A DNA stretch of 64,000 nt from an uncultured Methylococcaceae bacterium (GTDB lineage Bacteria > Pseudomonadota > Gammaproteobacteria > Methylococcales > Methylomonadaceae). Location of the stretch: assembly GCA_903945375.1 (NCBI GenBank), contig CAJAVP010000075.1, positions 1 to 64,000 on the forward strand. The letters run 5' to 3'. The position numbers and the translations under genes were made by a program. The notes under the pieces were generated by a model. It did no database searches and was not told the DNA's origin. It saw nothing but the letters and a program-made list of their open reading frames with translations. Below are positions 53,530 to 63,675 of this stretch, piece after piece (the stretch's first letter is position 1; each line of letters opens with the position of its first letter).

Positions 53530-54060
53530 TCAACCCAATCGCTCAATCATCTTTTCCGCTTGTTCGGCGAACTTTTCCAAATCTCCTTTTTTAATCGTTT
53601 CGACAGGAATGACTAATGCTGTAGATAAATTAATGAATATATAAACATAACGTTTACCATATTCCACTCTAAGTAATTCTTCCCAAGCCATTTTATTTTT
53701 ACCGCTAGGTGATTTTTCTAGTAAGTATTTTGGATTTTCAGGATCAATCGTCAAGGTATACGTACCAAACATATCCACTTTTTCTTTATCAGTATAGCTT
53801 TTAAGAATTTGCCTACGTAAATCTAATAACATCACTTTAGGTGATAATATCGCCCATAATAAGGCAATTAATAAGACATAACCGGAAGTATTTATATCAC
53901 CGTAGTAAAAATAATAGAACGAGCCTATTAATCCCATAATACCTGGCACAATCCAGCGATTCTTTTTTATATTCTGCTGGATTTCTTCATTTCTCATGAA
54001 TTGTAATTCATTAAAATGGATTAAGTCTTGTTCCCGAAATTCGTATTCTATTTCAAACAT
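53530..54060 (-). CDS. YcxB-like membrane protein
   Basis: 176 residues. A short N-terminal region (EIEYEFREQDLIHFNELQF) is followed by two close transmembrane helices (about 38-75; WIVPGIMGLIGSFYYFYYGD). A cytoplasmic YcxB-like domain ends the protein (WEELLRVEYGKRYVYIFINL ... LVIPVETIKKGDLEKFAEQA). The family has no known function. It is downstream of ndh on the same strand with a 35-bp gap. Confidence 0.75.
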   Translation of the reverse strand: MFEIEYEFREQDLIHFNELQFMRNEEIQQNIKKNRWIVPGIMGLIGSFYYFYYGDINTSGYVLLIALLWAILSPKVMLLDLRRQILKSYTDKEKVDMFGTYTLTIDPENPKYLLEKSPSGKNKMAWEELLRVEYGKRYVYIFINLSTALVIPVETIKKGDLEKFAEQAEKMIERLG

Positions 54061-54094
54061 AATATTTTTATTTTTCTTGTTGGTATTTGATTAA

Positions 54095-55402
54095 TTAGTG
54101 CATTTTAATTTTAATATATGCACTACGTCGAAATGCATTAGATAAAGTGAGCAGTGCCGTTCTGAAATAACCATGAATAGCCACTTGGTGCATTTTATAT
54201 AAAGACAGATAAACCACTTTAGCAATAAAGCCACCAATACTGACTGTACCCATGAGATTACCCATTAAATTGCCTACGGTCGTATATTTGCCTAGGGATA
54301 CTAAAGACCCATAGTCATAATACGTGAAGGGCTGTAATGCGCCGCCTTGTAAACGACTGCAAATGGATTTATATAGTGTTTCTGCCTGCTGATGTGCGGC
54401 TTGTGCTCGTGGCGGCACATTGCCTTTGTGACCTTGCCAAACACACGCCGCACAATCGCCCATTGCAAAAATATGATCGTCATTGGTTTTTAAGGTCGTA
54501 TCAACTAACAGCTGATTGATATGATTAGTCTCTAATCCGTCTAAGTTTTTCATCCAATCGGCAGCTTTAATACCCGCCGCCCAGACTTTAATGTCCGCTT
54601 CAATAAACTCACCATCATGGGTGTGAATACCCTCAGGGGTCACTTCGACAACGCGCCGGCCTAATTTCAAATCAACGCCTAGCTTAACTAATTGCTGCTG
54701 CGTGGCAAGTGCCAATCTATCCGGTAAAGCAGGTAATAATTGCGTGGCTGCTTCAATAATCGTCAGTTTGACATTGCTTTGTTCATTTAAGCCATAAATT
54801 GCCAGTACATTTGTCACTTCATGTAATTGTGCGGATAATTCGACACCCGTTGCACCCGCACCAACAATGGCAATCGCGAGCGGTTTAACGGTTGTACTGT
54901 CTTTGCCGATGTATTTTTTTAGATAAGATTCAAACAATTGTTTTTGAAAATTAAAGGCTTGTGTGGTGGTATCTAAAAACAAACAATGTTCTGCAACGCC
55001 TTTAATGTTAAACGTGTTACTGACACTTCCCACTGACATGACTAAGGTGTCATACGCAAATGTTCGTCCAGGAATCAGCTCCTCGCCTTTGTCGTTGAAA
55101 GTTGGACTGACATAAATTTCTTTGCTTGGTCGATTCAAGCCCTCCATTTTGCCTAACCTAAATCGAAAATGACTCCGGTGTGCTTGGGCAAGATATTCAA
55201 CTTGTTCTGATTCATCCAGCGTACCTGCGGCCACTTCATGCAGTAAAGGTTTCCAGATGTGCGTCGTGGTCGCATCAATTAAGGTGATTTCTGCTAAATT
55301 ATTTTTGCCCAGTTTGCGCCCCAATCGGGTTGCGAGTTCCAATCCCGCTGCGCCTCCGCCAACAATCACAACTTGATGTTTTGTATTATTTATATTCGTC
55401 AT
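54095..55402 (-). CDS. ndh: Type II NADH dehydrogenase (NDH-2)
   Basis: 435 residues. A single-subunit flavoenzyme that passes electrons from NADH to quinone without pumping protons. The FAD motif is VVIVGGGAAGLELATRLG at the N-terminus, and the NADH Rossmann motif IAIVGAGATGVELSAQL lies near residue 180. FAD-binding DHIFAMGDCAAC and quinone-region PPRAQAAHQQAE follow. The C-terminal ~50 residues form the membrane-binding amphipathic end. No signal peptide; it faces the cytoplasm. Confidence 0.95.
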   Translation of the reverse strand: MTNINNTKHQVVIVGGGAAGLELATRLGRKLGKNNLAEITLIDATTTHIWKPLLHEVAAGTLDESEQVEYLAQAHRSHFRFRLGKMEGLNRPSKEIYVSPTFNDKGEELIPGRTFAYDTLVMSVGSVSNTFNIKGVAEHCLFLDTTTQAFNFQKQLFESYLKKYIGKDSTTVKPLAIAIVGAGATGVELSAQLHEVTNVLAIYGLNEQSNVKLTIIEAATQLLPALPDRLALATQQQLVKLGVDLKLGRRVVEVTPEGIHTHDGEFIEADIKVWAAGIKAADWMKNLDGLETNHINQLLVDTTLKTNDDHIFAMGDCAACVWQGHKGNVPPRAQAAHQQAETLYKSICSRLQGGALQPFTYYDYGSLVSLGKYTTVGNLMGNLMGTVSIGGFIAKVVYLSLYKMHQVAIHGYFRTALLTLSNAFRRSAYIKIKMH

Positions 55403-55525
55403 TGCCCATGCCCCTTATGAATTATTTTTAGCTGCACCGGCATTATAACGAAACAAGGCTCTACTGACTGATTTTGCCTTAAATATTTGTTCTCGTTTTG
55501 TTGACATTGAAAAATACGGTTTAGA

Positions 55526-56413
55526 TTAATAACGCGAAGGTAATCGACTGACACTTTGCAAATGCCATGCTTGCGTATCGTTGCTGGCTTCGAGAACAGA
55601 TTCTGTCGCATCCTCTAAATCTGCAATAAAATCTAAGCCCGTTTGCGCTTCTATGGTGTCGATAGTGGTGACAAATTGCGTCAGCGGTTCTTTGCCAGTC
55701 ACCGTTTGCGGTACTAAAAAAGCCAATGCTAACGGCTTTGCGACCGGAGTGCTTTCGGTCAGATAAATTTTATAAAACGCATCAGGAATTTCAACCAGCC
55801 AATCAGAATTTAAACGCTCAGTGCTGCCGGTAAAAACAGGGCCTGTAATCACCCACACTTTGCCAAATGTTTTGGCAAAGTAATTAATTTCAACCTCTTC
55901 TAAGCGTTGCCAAAGTTTTTGATTGAGATTAGGTTTTTGTGGGCTGATATTAGTCATTAAGAAGCTATCCGCCTGCCCTGATTTGCCATAAAGATGACTG
56001 ATCGCATAATTTGGGGCAAGATGCCCTCGATCATAGCCACTGTTTTGATAGCTGTTATGGCTAACACGGTTAATACCGCGCCAATCGGTAGAAAATCGAC
56101 TGGGACGTTTTAGCGATTGCGTGTTATCACTGACTGGCGATAGCCTGTATTCCACCCATAAGGGATTTCCGCGTAAATCTGAATAACCTAAAATAAAGCC
56201 ATGATTGCGGAAAATACGAAACCAGCTAGTGACATGACGACTGGCTTGTGGCGCACCTTGATAAAGCAAGTTGGGGCGGGCGATTTTGAGTTCATACGCA
56301 TAATCGCCCGCTCCTAGCATCAACAGTAATAAAAAGGGCTTAGGATGTCGCCACACTAAACGGCAAACGCCGAATAACAACTTAAGCCAAAAGGATCTGG
56401 CGCGTCTACCCAT
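55526..56413 (-). CDS. DNA/RNA non-specific endonuclease (NucA/NUC1 family)
   Basis: 295 residues. An N-terminal hydrophobic segment (about 25-45, PFLLLLMLGAGDYAYEL) anchors or exports the protein. The endonuclease domain has the signature YDRGHLAPN with catalytic H131 and the metal-binding Asn in TNISPQKPNLNQKLWQRLEE. Such enzymes cut DNA and RNA with Mg, usually outside the cytoplasm, for nutrient recovery or biofilm turnover. No inhibitor gene is adjacent, which fits a secreted enzyme. Confidence 0.9.
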   Translation of the reverse strand: MGRRARSFWLKLLFGVCRLVWRHPKPFLLLLMLGAGDYAYELKIARPNLLYQGAPQASRHVTSWFRIFRNHGFILGYSDLRGNPLWVEYRLSPVSDNTQSLKRPSRFSTDWRGINRVSHNSYQNSGYDRGHLAPNYAISHLYGKSGQADSFLMTNISPQKPNLNQKLWQRLEEVEINYFAKTFGKVWVITGPVFTGSTERLNSDWLVEIPDAFYKIYLTESTPVAKPLALAFLVPQTVTGKEPLTQFVTTIDTIEAQTGLDFIADLEDATESVLEASNDTQAWHLQSVSRLPSRY

Positions 56414-56439
56414 AATGTTTACGGTTTAGTGTTCTGCAA

Positions 56440-57258
56440 TTAATCGCGTAACAACTCATTAATGCCGGTTTTACTGCGTGTTTTTTCATCCACTTGTTTA
56501 ATAATAACCGCGCAATACAAACTGTAAGAGCCATCAGCCGAAGGTAAATTTCCTGAAACGACAACCGAGCCAGCGGGAATACGTCCAAAGCTGATTTCGC
56601 CAGTCATACGATTGAAAATTTTGGTGCTTTGACCGATGTACACACCCATTGAAATCACGCATCCGTCTTCAACGATAACGCCTTCGACAATTTCAGAACG
56701 CGCACCGATAAAGCAGTTGTCGCCAATGATGGTTGGGTTGGCTTGCAGGGGTTCAAGTACGCCCCCGATACCCACACCACCGGACAAATGCACATTCTTG
56801 CCAATTTGGGCGCACGAACCTACCGTAACCCAGGTATCAACCATCGTACCGCTATCAACATAAGCCCCAATATTGACATAAGACGGCATTAAAATTGCAC
56901 CCGGGGCGATATAAGAGCCATGTCGTGCAACCGCGTTTGGCACGACTCTTACACCTGCTTTTGCAAAATCCTCATCGCTGTACTGTGCAAATTTACACTC
57001 TACTTTATCGTAATAACGGGTATTACCGCCGTCCATCATATGGTTTTCGTTGATACGAAATGAGAGTAATACGGCTTTTTTTAGCCATTGATGCGTCACC
57101 CAATCACCGTCGATTTTTTCAGCAACCCGTAAGCGACCTGCGTCTAAAAGCGCCAATGTTTCAGTGACCGCTGTACGCAGTTCTGCGGTCACGGTGGTCG
57201 GGTTAATATCAGCACGTTGTTCAAATGCCGTATTAATGATGTTTTCTAGTTGTGTCAT
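56440..57258 (-). CDS. dapD: Tetrahydrodipicolinate N-succinyltransferase
   Basis: 272 residues; the succinylase step of lysine/diaminopimelate synthesis. The left-handed beta-helix hexapeptides are evident ([40 protein letters not shown]). Family text also includes [17 protein letters not shown]. It follows dapC by 13 bp on the same strand, an operon of consecutive pathway steps. Confidence 0.97.
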   Translation of the reverse strand: MTQLENIINTAFEQRADINPTTVTAELRTAVTETLALLDAGRLRVAEKIDGDWVTHQWLKKAVLLSFRINENHMMDGGNTRYYDKVECKFAQYSDEDFAKAGVRVVPNAVARHGSYIAPGAILMPSYVNIGAYVDSGTMVDTWVTVGSCAQIGKNVHLSGGVGIGGVLEPLQANPTIIGDNCFIGARSEIVEGVIVEDGCVISMGVYIGQSTKIFNRMTGEISFGRIPAGSVVVSGNLPSADGSYSLYCAVIIKQVDEKTRSKTGINELLRD

Positions 57259-57271
57259 ATTTTTCTATACA

Positions 57272-58486
57272 CTATAAAGGGTTAATGAAATTTTTAATCC
57301 GATGAGCGGATTTGATACATTCATCCAACGGTGCAACCAAGGCAATTCGGACGTAGCCTGCGCCCGGGTTGATGCCGTTAAATTCGCGGGATAAAAAACT
57401 GCCGGGGAGTACCGTCAGATGTTCATGAGCAAAAAGCTGCTGAGCAAATGTTAAATCTGACAGACCACTCAATGCGTCAGGAATTTTCAGCCAGACATAA
57501 AAACTGGCAGGCGGCTGTGTGATAGGGCAAACCTCCGCCAAAATCGAAATAAACGCCGCAAATTTTTCACGGTATAACTGTCTATTTTCGATGACATGAT
57601 GCTCGTCTTGCCAAGCTTTGATACTGGCATGTTGAGTCGGTAATGGCATGGCGCAACCATGATAGGTACGATATTGAAAATACGCTTGCAAAATATTAGC
57701 ATCACCGGCGACAAATCCGGAGCGCAAGCCGGGGGCGTTGGAACGTTTTGACAAGCTATGAAAAACCACACAACGCTTGAAGCTCGTATTGCCTAAGCGA
57801 TAAGCCGTTTGTAATAGACCGGTTGGTGGTGAATTTTCGTTATCATACAATTCGCTATAACATTCATCAGACGCAATTATAAAATCATACTGCTCGGCTA
57901 ACTGTAATAATTTGGCATAATCCGCATCGGACAATACCGCTCCGCTAGGATTGCCCGGCGAGCAAACATATAGCAACTGGCAACGCCGCCAAACCGCTTC
58001 GGGCACACTATCAAAGTCGGGTAAAAAGCCGGTCTCTTCAGTCGTATTTAAAAAATACGGCTCTGCTCCAGCCAATAAAGCCGCACCTTCGTAAATCTGA
58101 TAAAACGGATTAGGCATCAGCACAAGCGGTTGTGCATCTGTCGTGTCAATCACGCATTGTGCAAACGAGAACAAGGCTTCACGCGTGCCATTAACGGGCA
58201 ATAGTTGGCTATCTGGATTGATATCGTTGATTGGAATTTGAAAACGCTCTGCCAACCATTGAGCAATGGCCAATCTTAGCTCCAGTATGCCTTTGGTCGT
58301 TGGATAAACCCCTAAGCCTTGGGCGTGGGTTAATAGTGCCTCTTGGATAAAATGCGGGGTAGGATGCGTTGGCTCACCAATCGACAAGGTAATGGCGGTT
58401 TTATCGTGGGGTGGTTCTATGCCTTGCTTCAAGTGTGCAAGTTTCTCAAACGGATAAGGGTGTAAGCGAGAAATATTCGGGTTCAT
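57272..58486 (-). CDS. dapC: Succinyldiaminopimelate transaminase (DapC)
   Basis: 404 residues, class I/II PLP aminotransferase. It begins PNISRLHPYPFEKLAHLKQG with SIGEPTHPTPHFI, the DapC-type N-terminus. The PLP lysine is in FHSLSKRSNAPGLRSGFVAG. Substrate-contact text GNPSGAVLSDADY follows. It converts the keto product of DapD to N-succinyl-LL-diaminopimelate, and dapD lies immediately downstream. Confidence 0.94.
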   Translation of the reverse strand: MNPNISRLHPYPFEKLAHLKQGIEPPHDKTAITLSIGEPTHPTPHFIQEALLTHAQGLGVYPTTKGILELRLAIAQWLAERFQIPINDINPDSQLLPVNGTREALFSFAQCVIDTTDAQPLVLMPNPFYQIYEGAALLAGAEPYFLNTTEETGFLPDFDSVPEAVWRRCQLLYVCSPGNPSGAVLSDADYAKLLQLAEQYDFIIASDECYSELYDNENSPPTGLLQTAYRLGNTSFKRCVVFHSLSKRSNAPGLRSGFVAGDANILQAYFQYRTYHGCAMPLPTQHASIKAWQDEHHVIENRQLYREKFAAFISILAEVCPITQPPASFYVWLKIPDALSGLSDLTFAQQLFAHEHLTVLPGSFLSREFNGINPGAGYVRIALVAPLDECIKSAHRIKNFINPL

Positions 58487-58559
58487 GCAAAATACGTCAG
58501 TGGATTTTGGGAAAGTCTACCGACCCATTAGGTTGATAGAGCGTACTAAAAGAATAGCG

Positions 58560-59333
58560 TTATTGACAATGCGGCTGTCTGCCTGCTGCCTGTGCTTGTC
58601 TAAACAGGCTTAAAGCTTTTGGCATGTGTTGCTCAAGTTCTTGAATGCGTGTTGCATGAGCAGGATGCGTCGACATAAATTCTGCCGGTTGCTGACCTTG
58701 TGAAGCGCGTTCCATTTTTTGCCACAACGCAATACTTTGCTCGGGATCAAACCCCGCCTTAGCCATTAAGTCTTCGCCAATCAAATCGGCCTCACTTTCT
58801 TGCGTACGACTAAATGGCATTAATACCCCATATTGTGCCCCTAAACCTAACAAGCCTAAGGTCGCTGGATTTTGACCGAGAGTCGTTTGTTTAAGAATGC
58901 CCATGCCTTGTTGCACGGCGAGTTGTTGAGATGCGCGTTCGTTGCTATGTCTAGCTAAAACATGCCCAACTTCATGACCAATAACAGCCGCTAATTGGTG
59001 CTGATTGCCGCCAACCAACTGTATCAATCCGCTGTACACGCCAATTTTATTGCCCGGCAATGCAAAGGCATTTAATGATTTGTCCTGAAAGACCACCACT
59101 TCCCAATGACCGCCGGTTTGTTGGGTGATGGCATTGGCAATGCAATGTGCCAGTTGGTTATATTGCGGATTACGGCTGATAGGCTTTTCATTTTTTAACG
59201 CACTAAATGCTTGTAAGCCCATTTGGTCAATTTGAGCTTCTGGCATCATAATCAGTTGATTACGACCTGTGGGGCTGGTTGCACACGCGGTGAGTAGCCC
59301 TACAAGAGTCAACAGCAAAATATTTTTTTTCAT
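58560..59333 (-). CDS. M48-family metalloprotease lipoprotein (LoiP/YcaL-like)
   Basis: 257 residues from the ATG at 59333, chosen because the lipoprotein signal (KKNILLLTLVGLLTAC) then begins the protein; the longest frame starts 24 codons earlier. Zinc motif H120-E-x2-H124 (IGHEVGHVLARHS) and third ligand in ESEADLIGEDLMAKAGF. A C-terminal STHPAHATRIQEL closes the fold. It probably clears damaged outer-membrane proteins. The lipobox LTAC predicts lipidation. Confidence 0.9.
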   Translation of the reverse strand: MKKNILLLTLVGLLTACATSPTGRNQLIMMPEAQIDQMGLQAFSALKNEKPISRNPQYNQLAHCIANAITQQTGGHWEVVVFQDKSLNAFALPGNKIGVYSGLIQLVGGNQHQLAAVIGHEVGHVLARHSNERASQQLAVQQGMGILKQTTLGQNPATLGLLGLGAQYGVLMPFSRTQESEADLIGEDLMAKAGFDPEQSIALWQKMERASQGQQPAEFMSTHPAHATRIQELEQHMPKALSLFRQAQAAGRQPHCQ

Positions 59334-59435
59334 AGACACCATAACCCAAAAATGTAAAAAGTGCGGCATTCTAGCAGTTTTTCTTATTAGGATGAAAAGC
59401 GACATGTAAGTTATAGCGTTTTTAGATAGTCAACG

Positions 59436-61196
59436 TTACTGAGAGGATAACGGATTAATATGCATAGCCAATTTCAAGGTCGCTTCTAAATTACGTACGA
59501 AGCGCCGCGTGTCAAACAAAGGCGAGCTTTTGGCTGAACTGGCTAGGCGTTGTCGATAATTCGCTAATTCTTCGGGTTGTAAAGCCAGTTGTACCGCTTT
59601 GTTTTCATAAGCCAACCAATCGGCGGCGATTAATTCATTCAAACCCACTGCGTTTAATAGGCTACCAGCCATACGAGACGCAAACGTGCGCCCTGGACAG
59701 GTTAACACCGGCAATCCCGCCCATAACGCATCACTGGCTGTTGTGCCCGCATTATAGGGGCTGGTATCCAGTAGCAAATCGGCCACGCGATATCTGGCAA
59801 GGTATTCGGCAGGTGCAACACGTTCAGCAAAGACTAATCGGTTTGGATCAATGCCATGTTTATGCGCTTGGTCACTCAGATTTTGTTGTGCCCAAGGATT
59901 ATCGGCAACTAACCATAACACGCTGTGTGGGACACGTTTGAGTATTCGCATCCAAACCGCAAAAACTTCAGGGGTGATTTTATAGCTGCCATTGAATGAG
60001 CAATAGACAAAACCATCAGCCGGTAACTGACAAACCTCACGCGAAGGTGTTGCGCCAATTTCTCGTTGACTGTCATTAGATTGATAAACTTCAGGCAAAT
60101 ACAAGGGTTTTTCCAGATAGAACAGCGCTAATTCTTCGGGAAATACAAACCGATCCACCAAAATGTAATCAATTTGTGGCATACCGCAAGAGCCCACAAA
60201 TCCTAAATAAGAAATTTGGATGGGGGCAGGTTTATACGCCAAAATAGGATAGCGTGCGCCTGATGTCAGTCCCGTTAAATCAATTAAGATATCGATTTCA
60301 TGTGCACGTATTAATTGCGCGGCTTCTTCATCGTTTAGTGTCTGAATAGGCAAGTGATGATCCATCGCGCTGATAACGCGCTTTCGCATACTGCCTCCAT
60401 CATCAACACTAAAATCAATACCATAGATTTCAAATTGCTCACGATCGTGCAGCTCAAACAATTCGGCGGTCAAAATACTAACGGCATGCCAACGAAAATC
60501 ACAGGACATGTAACCAATACGCAAGCGTTTGTGCTGATAGCCATCAATCGGACTTAATCTGGGTAAATCGGTTGGTAATTTTCGAGCAATCCAAGATTGC
60601 ACGGCTCTGGCCTGCAAACCGGGATCATCGCTTAAGGCTAATAAACCCAATGGGCCAAAGCTATCGAGCAATTCTTGTTCCGACAACCCGGGCAGAGATT
60701 TAATAACCGGCCATTCGCATTGTTTTTGACGTAGATGAAAATAATGCTGGATGGCATCGGGTTGATGCGGATTGAGCTGTAAACTACGCTCTAATTTGTT
60801 TTCTGCTTGGGCATAAAATCTAGCATTCTCTAGTGATCGCCCCAAATGATTTAATAATAGTGTTTGTCCTTCAATGGGTTGTAATGCGGATTCCCAAATC
60901 GCCATAGCGGCTTCTGGTCTACCTTGGGCTTCTAATGCCAAGCCTAAATTGACCGCAGCTTGGTAAAAATCAGGGCGTAATTTTAACGAGCCTTGATACG
61001 CAACAATTGCGGCATCGTTTTGTCCCGCACTACGTAACAATACGCCCATGTTAAACAACGCGATATAGTGATGTTCGCTCTCAGATTCAGGAGTAGCTAA
61101 CCATGATTGATAACACTGGATGGCCGCCTCAAGTTGACCGGTAAGGGACAACTCATTAGCTTGGGTCATAACATCAGATAAAGAAATTGAGTTCAT
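59436..61196 (-). CDS. TPR protein with SPINDLY/OGT-type glycosyltransferase domain
   Basis: 586 residues. TPR helices cover about 1-160. The C-terminal ~400 residues are a GT41-type O-linked GlcNAc (SPINDLY-like) transferase with RIGYMSCDFRWHAVSI and CSFNGSYKITPEVFAVWMRI. It ends with the nucleotide-sugar motif TSPYNAGTTASDALWAGLPV. Bacterial members glycosylate surface or cytoplasmic proteins, including flagellins or adhesins in some species. The large RTX protein and flagellar genes in this window are conceivable targets, but without direct link. Confidence 0.9.
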   Translation of the reverse strand: MNSISLSDVMTQANELSLTGQLEAAIQCYQSWLATPESESEHHYIALFNMGVLLRSAGQNDAAIVAYQGSLKLRPDFYQAAVNLGLALEAQGRPEAAMAIWESALQPIEGQTLLLNHLGRSLENARFYAQAENKLERSLQLNPHQPDAIQHYFHLRQKQCEWPVIKSLPGLSEQELLDSFGPLGLLALSDDPGLQARAVQSWIARKLPTDLPRLSPIDGYQHKRLRIGYMSCDFRWHAVSILTAELFELHDREQFEIYGIDFSVDDGGSMRKRVISAMDHHLPIQTLNDEEAAQLIRAHEIDILIDLTGLTSGARYPILAYKPAPIQISYLGFVGSCGMPQIDYILVDRFVFPEELALFYLEKPLYLPEVYQSNDSQREIGATPSREVCQLPADGFVYCSFNGSYKITPEVFAVWMRILKRVPHSVLWLVADNPWAQQNLSDQAHKHGIDPNRLVFAERVAPAEYLARYRVADLLLDTSPYNAGTTASDALWAGLPVLTCPGRTFASRMAGSLLNAVGLNELIAADWLAYENKAVQLALQPEELANYRQRLASSAKSSPLFDTRRFVRNLEATLKLAMHINPLSSQ

Positions 61197-61348
61197 TGGG
61201 CACGTCTACTTGAGTAAAAAAATAATAAGAGACTATCACAAGAAAGTCTTTATTAAGTAGGGGTTCATAAGTTTATTAACATTATAGATATCAGTGGGCT
61301 TAATTTTATTACTTCAAAGGAATTACCCCCCCACAAAAGTGAATTATG

Positions 61349-62968
61349 TCATCTTTTTAATACGTTAGTTTTGCCTAGCATTGCTAAAGCAACCGCCTCG
61401 GCCACCTTAATACCGTCTACAGCAGCGGAAAGAATCCCTCCCGCGTAACCTGCCCCCTCCCCGGCTGGAAAAAGTCCTATGGTATTAATGCTTTGGTAAT
61501 TTTCGTTACGTTTAATACGAATAGGTGAAGACGTGCGCGTCTCAACGCCGGTTAACACCGCATCTGGCATAGCGAAGCCTTTGATTTTTTTATCGAAGAT
61601 AGGTAAGGCTTCACGTATAGCGCAAATAGCATAATCTGGCAATGCCGTTGCTAAATCGCCTAACTGCACACCAGGCGTGTAAGACGGTAGCACACTGCCT
61701 AATGCCGTTGAAGGCTTCGCTTGTAAAAAATCCCCTACTAACTGACCTGGAGCATGATATGTTCCACCACCTAATTCAAAGGCATGGGCCTCCAAACGTC
61801 GTTGCAAATCAATACCTGCCAATGGATGTTCAGGGTAATCTTCCGGAGTAATACCCACAACAATGCCACTATTAGCATTTCGTTCATTGCGTGAATATTG
61901 ACTCATGCCATTGGTTACTACATGACCCTCTTCGGATGTTGCCGCAACAACAGTCCCTCCTGGACACATACAAAAACTGTAAACCGAGCGATTATTCTGG
62001 CAATGGTGTACCAGCTTATAATCAGCTGCGCCAAGTTTGGGATGTCCGGCAAATGTCCCATAGCGACACCGATCAATCAATGATTGTGGATGTTCAATAC
62101 GAAAACCGATTGAAAAGGATTTAGCTTCAATATAGACACCTCGCTCATAAAGCATTTTAAACGTATCTCTGGCACTATGACCTACCGCTAAAACAATATA
62201 CGGACTATTAATGCTTTCTCCATTGGCAAGTGTTACACCTAACACGCGACCCTTTTCAATATGCAAGTCTTCTACCCGACTTTGGAAACGTATTTCCCCG
62301 CCAAGTTTTTCAATGGAAGCTCGCATATGCTCAACTACACTGACTAATCGGAACGTGCCAATATGAGGTTTACTCAGTCTTAGAATTTCTTCTGGCGCAC
62401 CTGCTTTTACAAACTCCGTCAAGACTTTGCGTCCATAATGCTGAGGATCTTTAATTTGTGTGTATAACTTGCCATCTGAAAAAGTACCCGCTCCACCTTC
62501 GCCAAACTGGACATTAGATTCTGGATTTAAGAGCTGATTACGCCATAAGCCAAAGGTGTCTTTGGTACGCTCTCTGACTGATTTACCTCGCTCCAAAATC
62601 AACGGCTTAAACCCCATTTGTGCCAAAATTAAACCAGCAAATAATCCACATGGACCGGTGCCAATAACAATCGGGCGGGTGGTTAATGTTGCTGGAGCTT
62701 GAGCTACAAACTGATAAGTAATATCGGGAGTTTTAGAAATTGACAGATTGTTACTTAATCGCGCCCAAATAGCCTGTTCATTTTTTATGAGGACATCGAT
62801 GGTATAAACCAAATAAATGTCATTTTTTTTACGTGCATCAACACCTTGTCGAAAAATACTGAAATCGATTAAGTCTTCTTCAATAATGTCTAAAAGTGAA
62901 CAAATGGCTAATTTTATTTGGTTTTCTTCGTGATTTAAGGGGAGTTTTAGTTCAGTAATTCTTAACAT
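61349..62968 (-). CDS. FAD-dependent dehydrogenase (COG2509-like)
   Basis: 539 residues. An N-terminal ~95-residue domain precedes a Rossmann fold with IVIGTGPCGLFAGLILAQMG at about 98-117. Other flavin motifs are VQFGEGGAGTFSDGKLYTQI, IVLAVGHSARDTF and the C-terminal GLFPAGEGAGYAGGILSAAV. The family (COG2509) is widespread and uncharacterised, so substrate is unknown. It stands beside the origin-like region and reads away from it. Confidence 0.88.
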   Translation of the reverse strand: MLRITELKLPLNHEENQIKLAICSLLDIIEEDLIDFSIFRQGVDARKKNDIYLVYTIDVLIKNEQAIWARLSNNLSISKTPDITYQFVAQAPATLTTRPIVIGTGPCGLFAGLILAQMGFKPLILERGKSVRERTKDTFGLWRNQLLNPESNVQFGEGGAGTFSDGKLYTQIKDPQHYGRKVLTEFVKAGAPEEILRLSKPHIGTFRLVSVVEHMRASIEKLGGEIRFQSRVEDLHIEKGRVLGVTLANGESINSPYIVLAVGHSARDTFKMLYERGVYIEAKSFSIGFRIEHPQSLIDRCRYGTFAGHPKLGAADYKLVHHCQNNRSVYSFCMCPGGTVVAATSEEGHVVTNGMSQYSRNERNANSGIVVGITPEDYPEHPLAGIDLQRRLEAHAFELGGGTYHAPGQLVGDFLQAKPSTALGSVLPSYTPGVQLGDLATALPDYAICAIREALPIFDKKIKGFAMPDAVLTGVETRTSSPIRIKRNENYQSINTIGLFPAGEGAGYAGGILSAAVDGIKVAEAVALAMLGKTNVLKR

Positions 62969-63068
62969 ATCGTTCCTAAGTCCGTTGTCGAATTAATTCA
63001 GTGAATTTGAATTGGGTTACTAGGACAAATAAATATCCTGATGTGTTATGTTTAATCTTAATAAAAAG

Positions 63069-63567
63069 TAATATTTCTTTAAAGTTTATTATTATTAGTA
63101 TGAGGATAATATGTGGAAAAGCACTTATTTCATTGTATTTTTAAGACCTTAGTAACGAAATAGTAGCATGATTTAACTGTGTATAAGTTGTGACTAACAA
63201 ATCATCTCTCAAAATCTTGTTTTTTATCCACAATGATTGTCACTCAATTAAGCTATCTATACACAGACTTATCCACAAGTATTAATGGCTATGGGTACGG
63301 GCTAATTAAGCGCTTTTTTTGTCTAAAAGAGGGCAAAAACTCGCAAGATAATAACTATTAATCTATTTTTTAAACTTATTATTATTAAGGCAAGCTTAGT
63401 CTGTGGAAAAATGCTTTTTCGATAATTTTTTTAATGAGTTATAAAAAAACAAGGCCGTTAATAAGTCTGTGTATAAGTCAAATGAAAAAAGCTTAACAAA
63501 AAATAAGTCATTTTTATCCACAACAATTTGTGCAGAAATGAGGCTGATATGCACAGACTTATCCACA
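63069..63567. other. Origin-like region: DnaA boxes and AT-rich tracts in duplicate
   Basis: No gene lies between the FAD protein and dnaA (about 700 bp). Six perfect DnaA boxes (TTATNCACA or complement) start at 63178, 63224, 63269, 63468, 63514 and 63559. Variants occur at 63112, 63257, 63412 and 63547. A TTATTATTATTA tract precedes each set (63086, 63376). The two sets are offset by exactly 290 bp. This looks like oriC or a DnaA-titrating site beside dnaA. Open frames here (63396-63602 minus, 63469-63687 plus) overlap boxes and are not genes. Confidence 0.85.
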
Positions 63568-63675
63568 GGTGTACCCGTAAACTTATCAAATTGGCATAAC
63601 AAACCTATTTTTTTAAAGCATATAATTAATAGGGTTAACGTTAGGGGCAGGCAGACTCTTAAGCTAAATAAAAAA

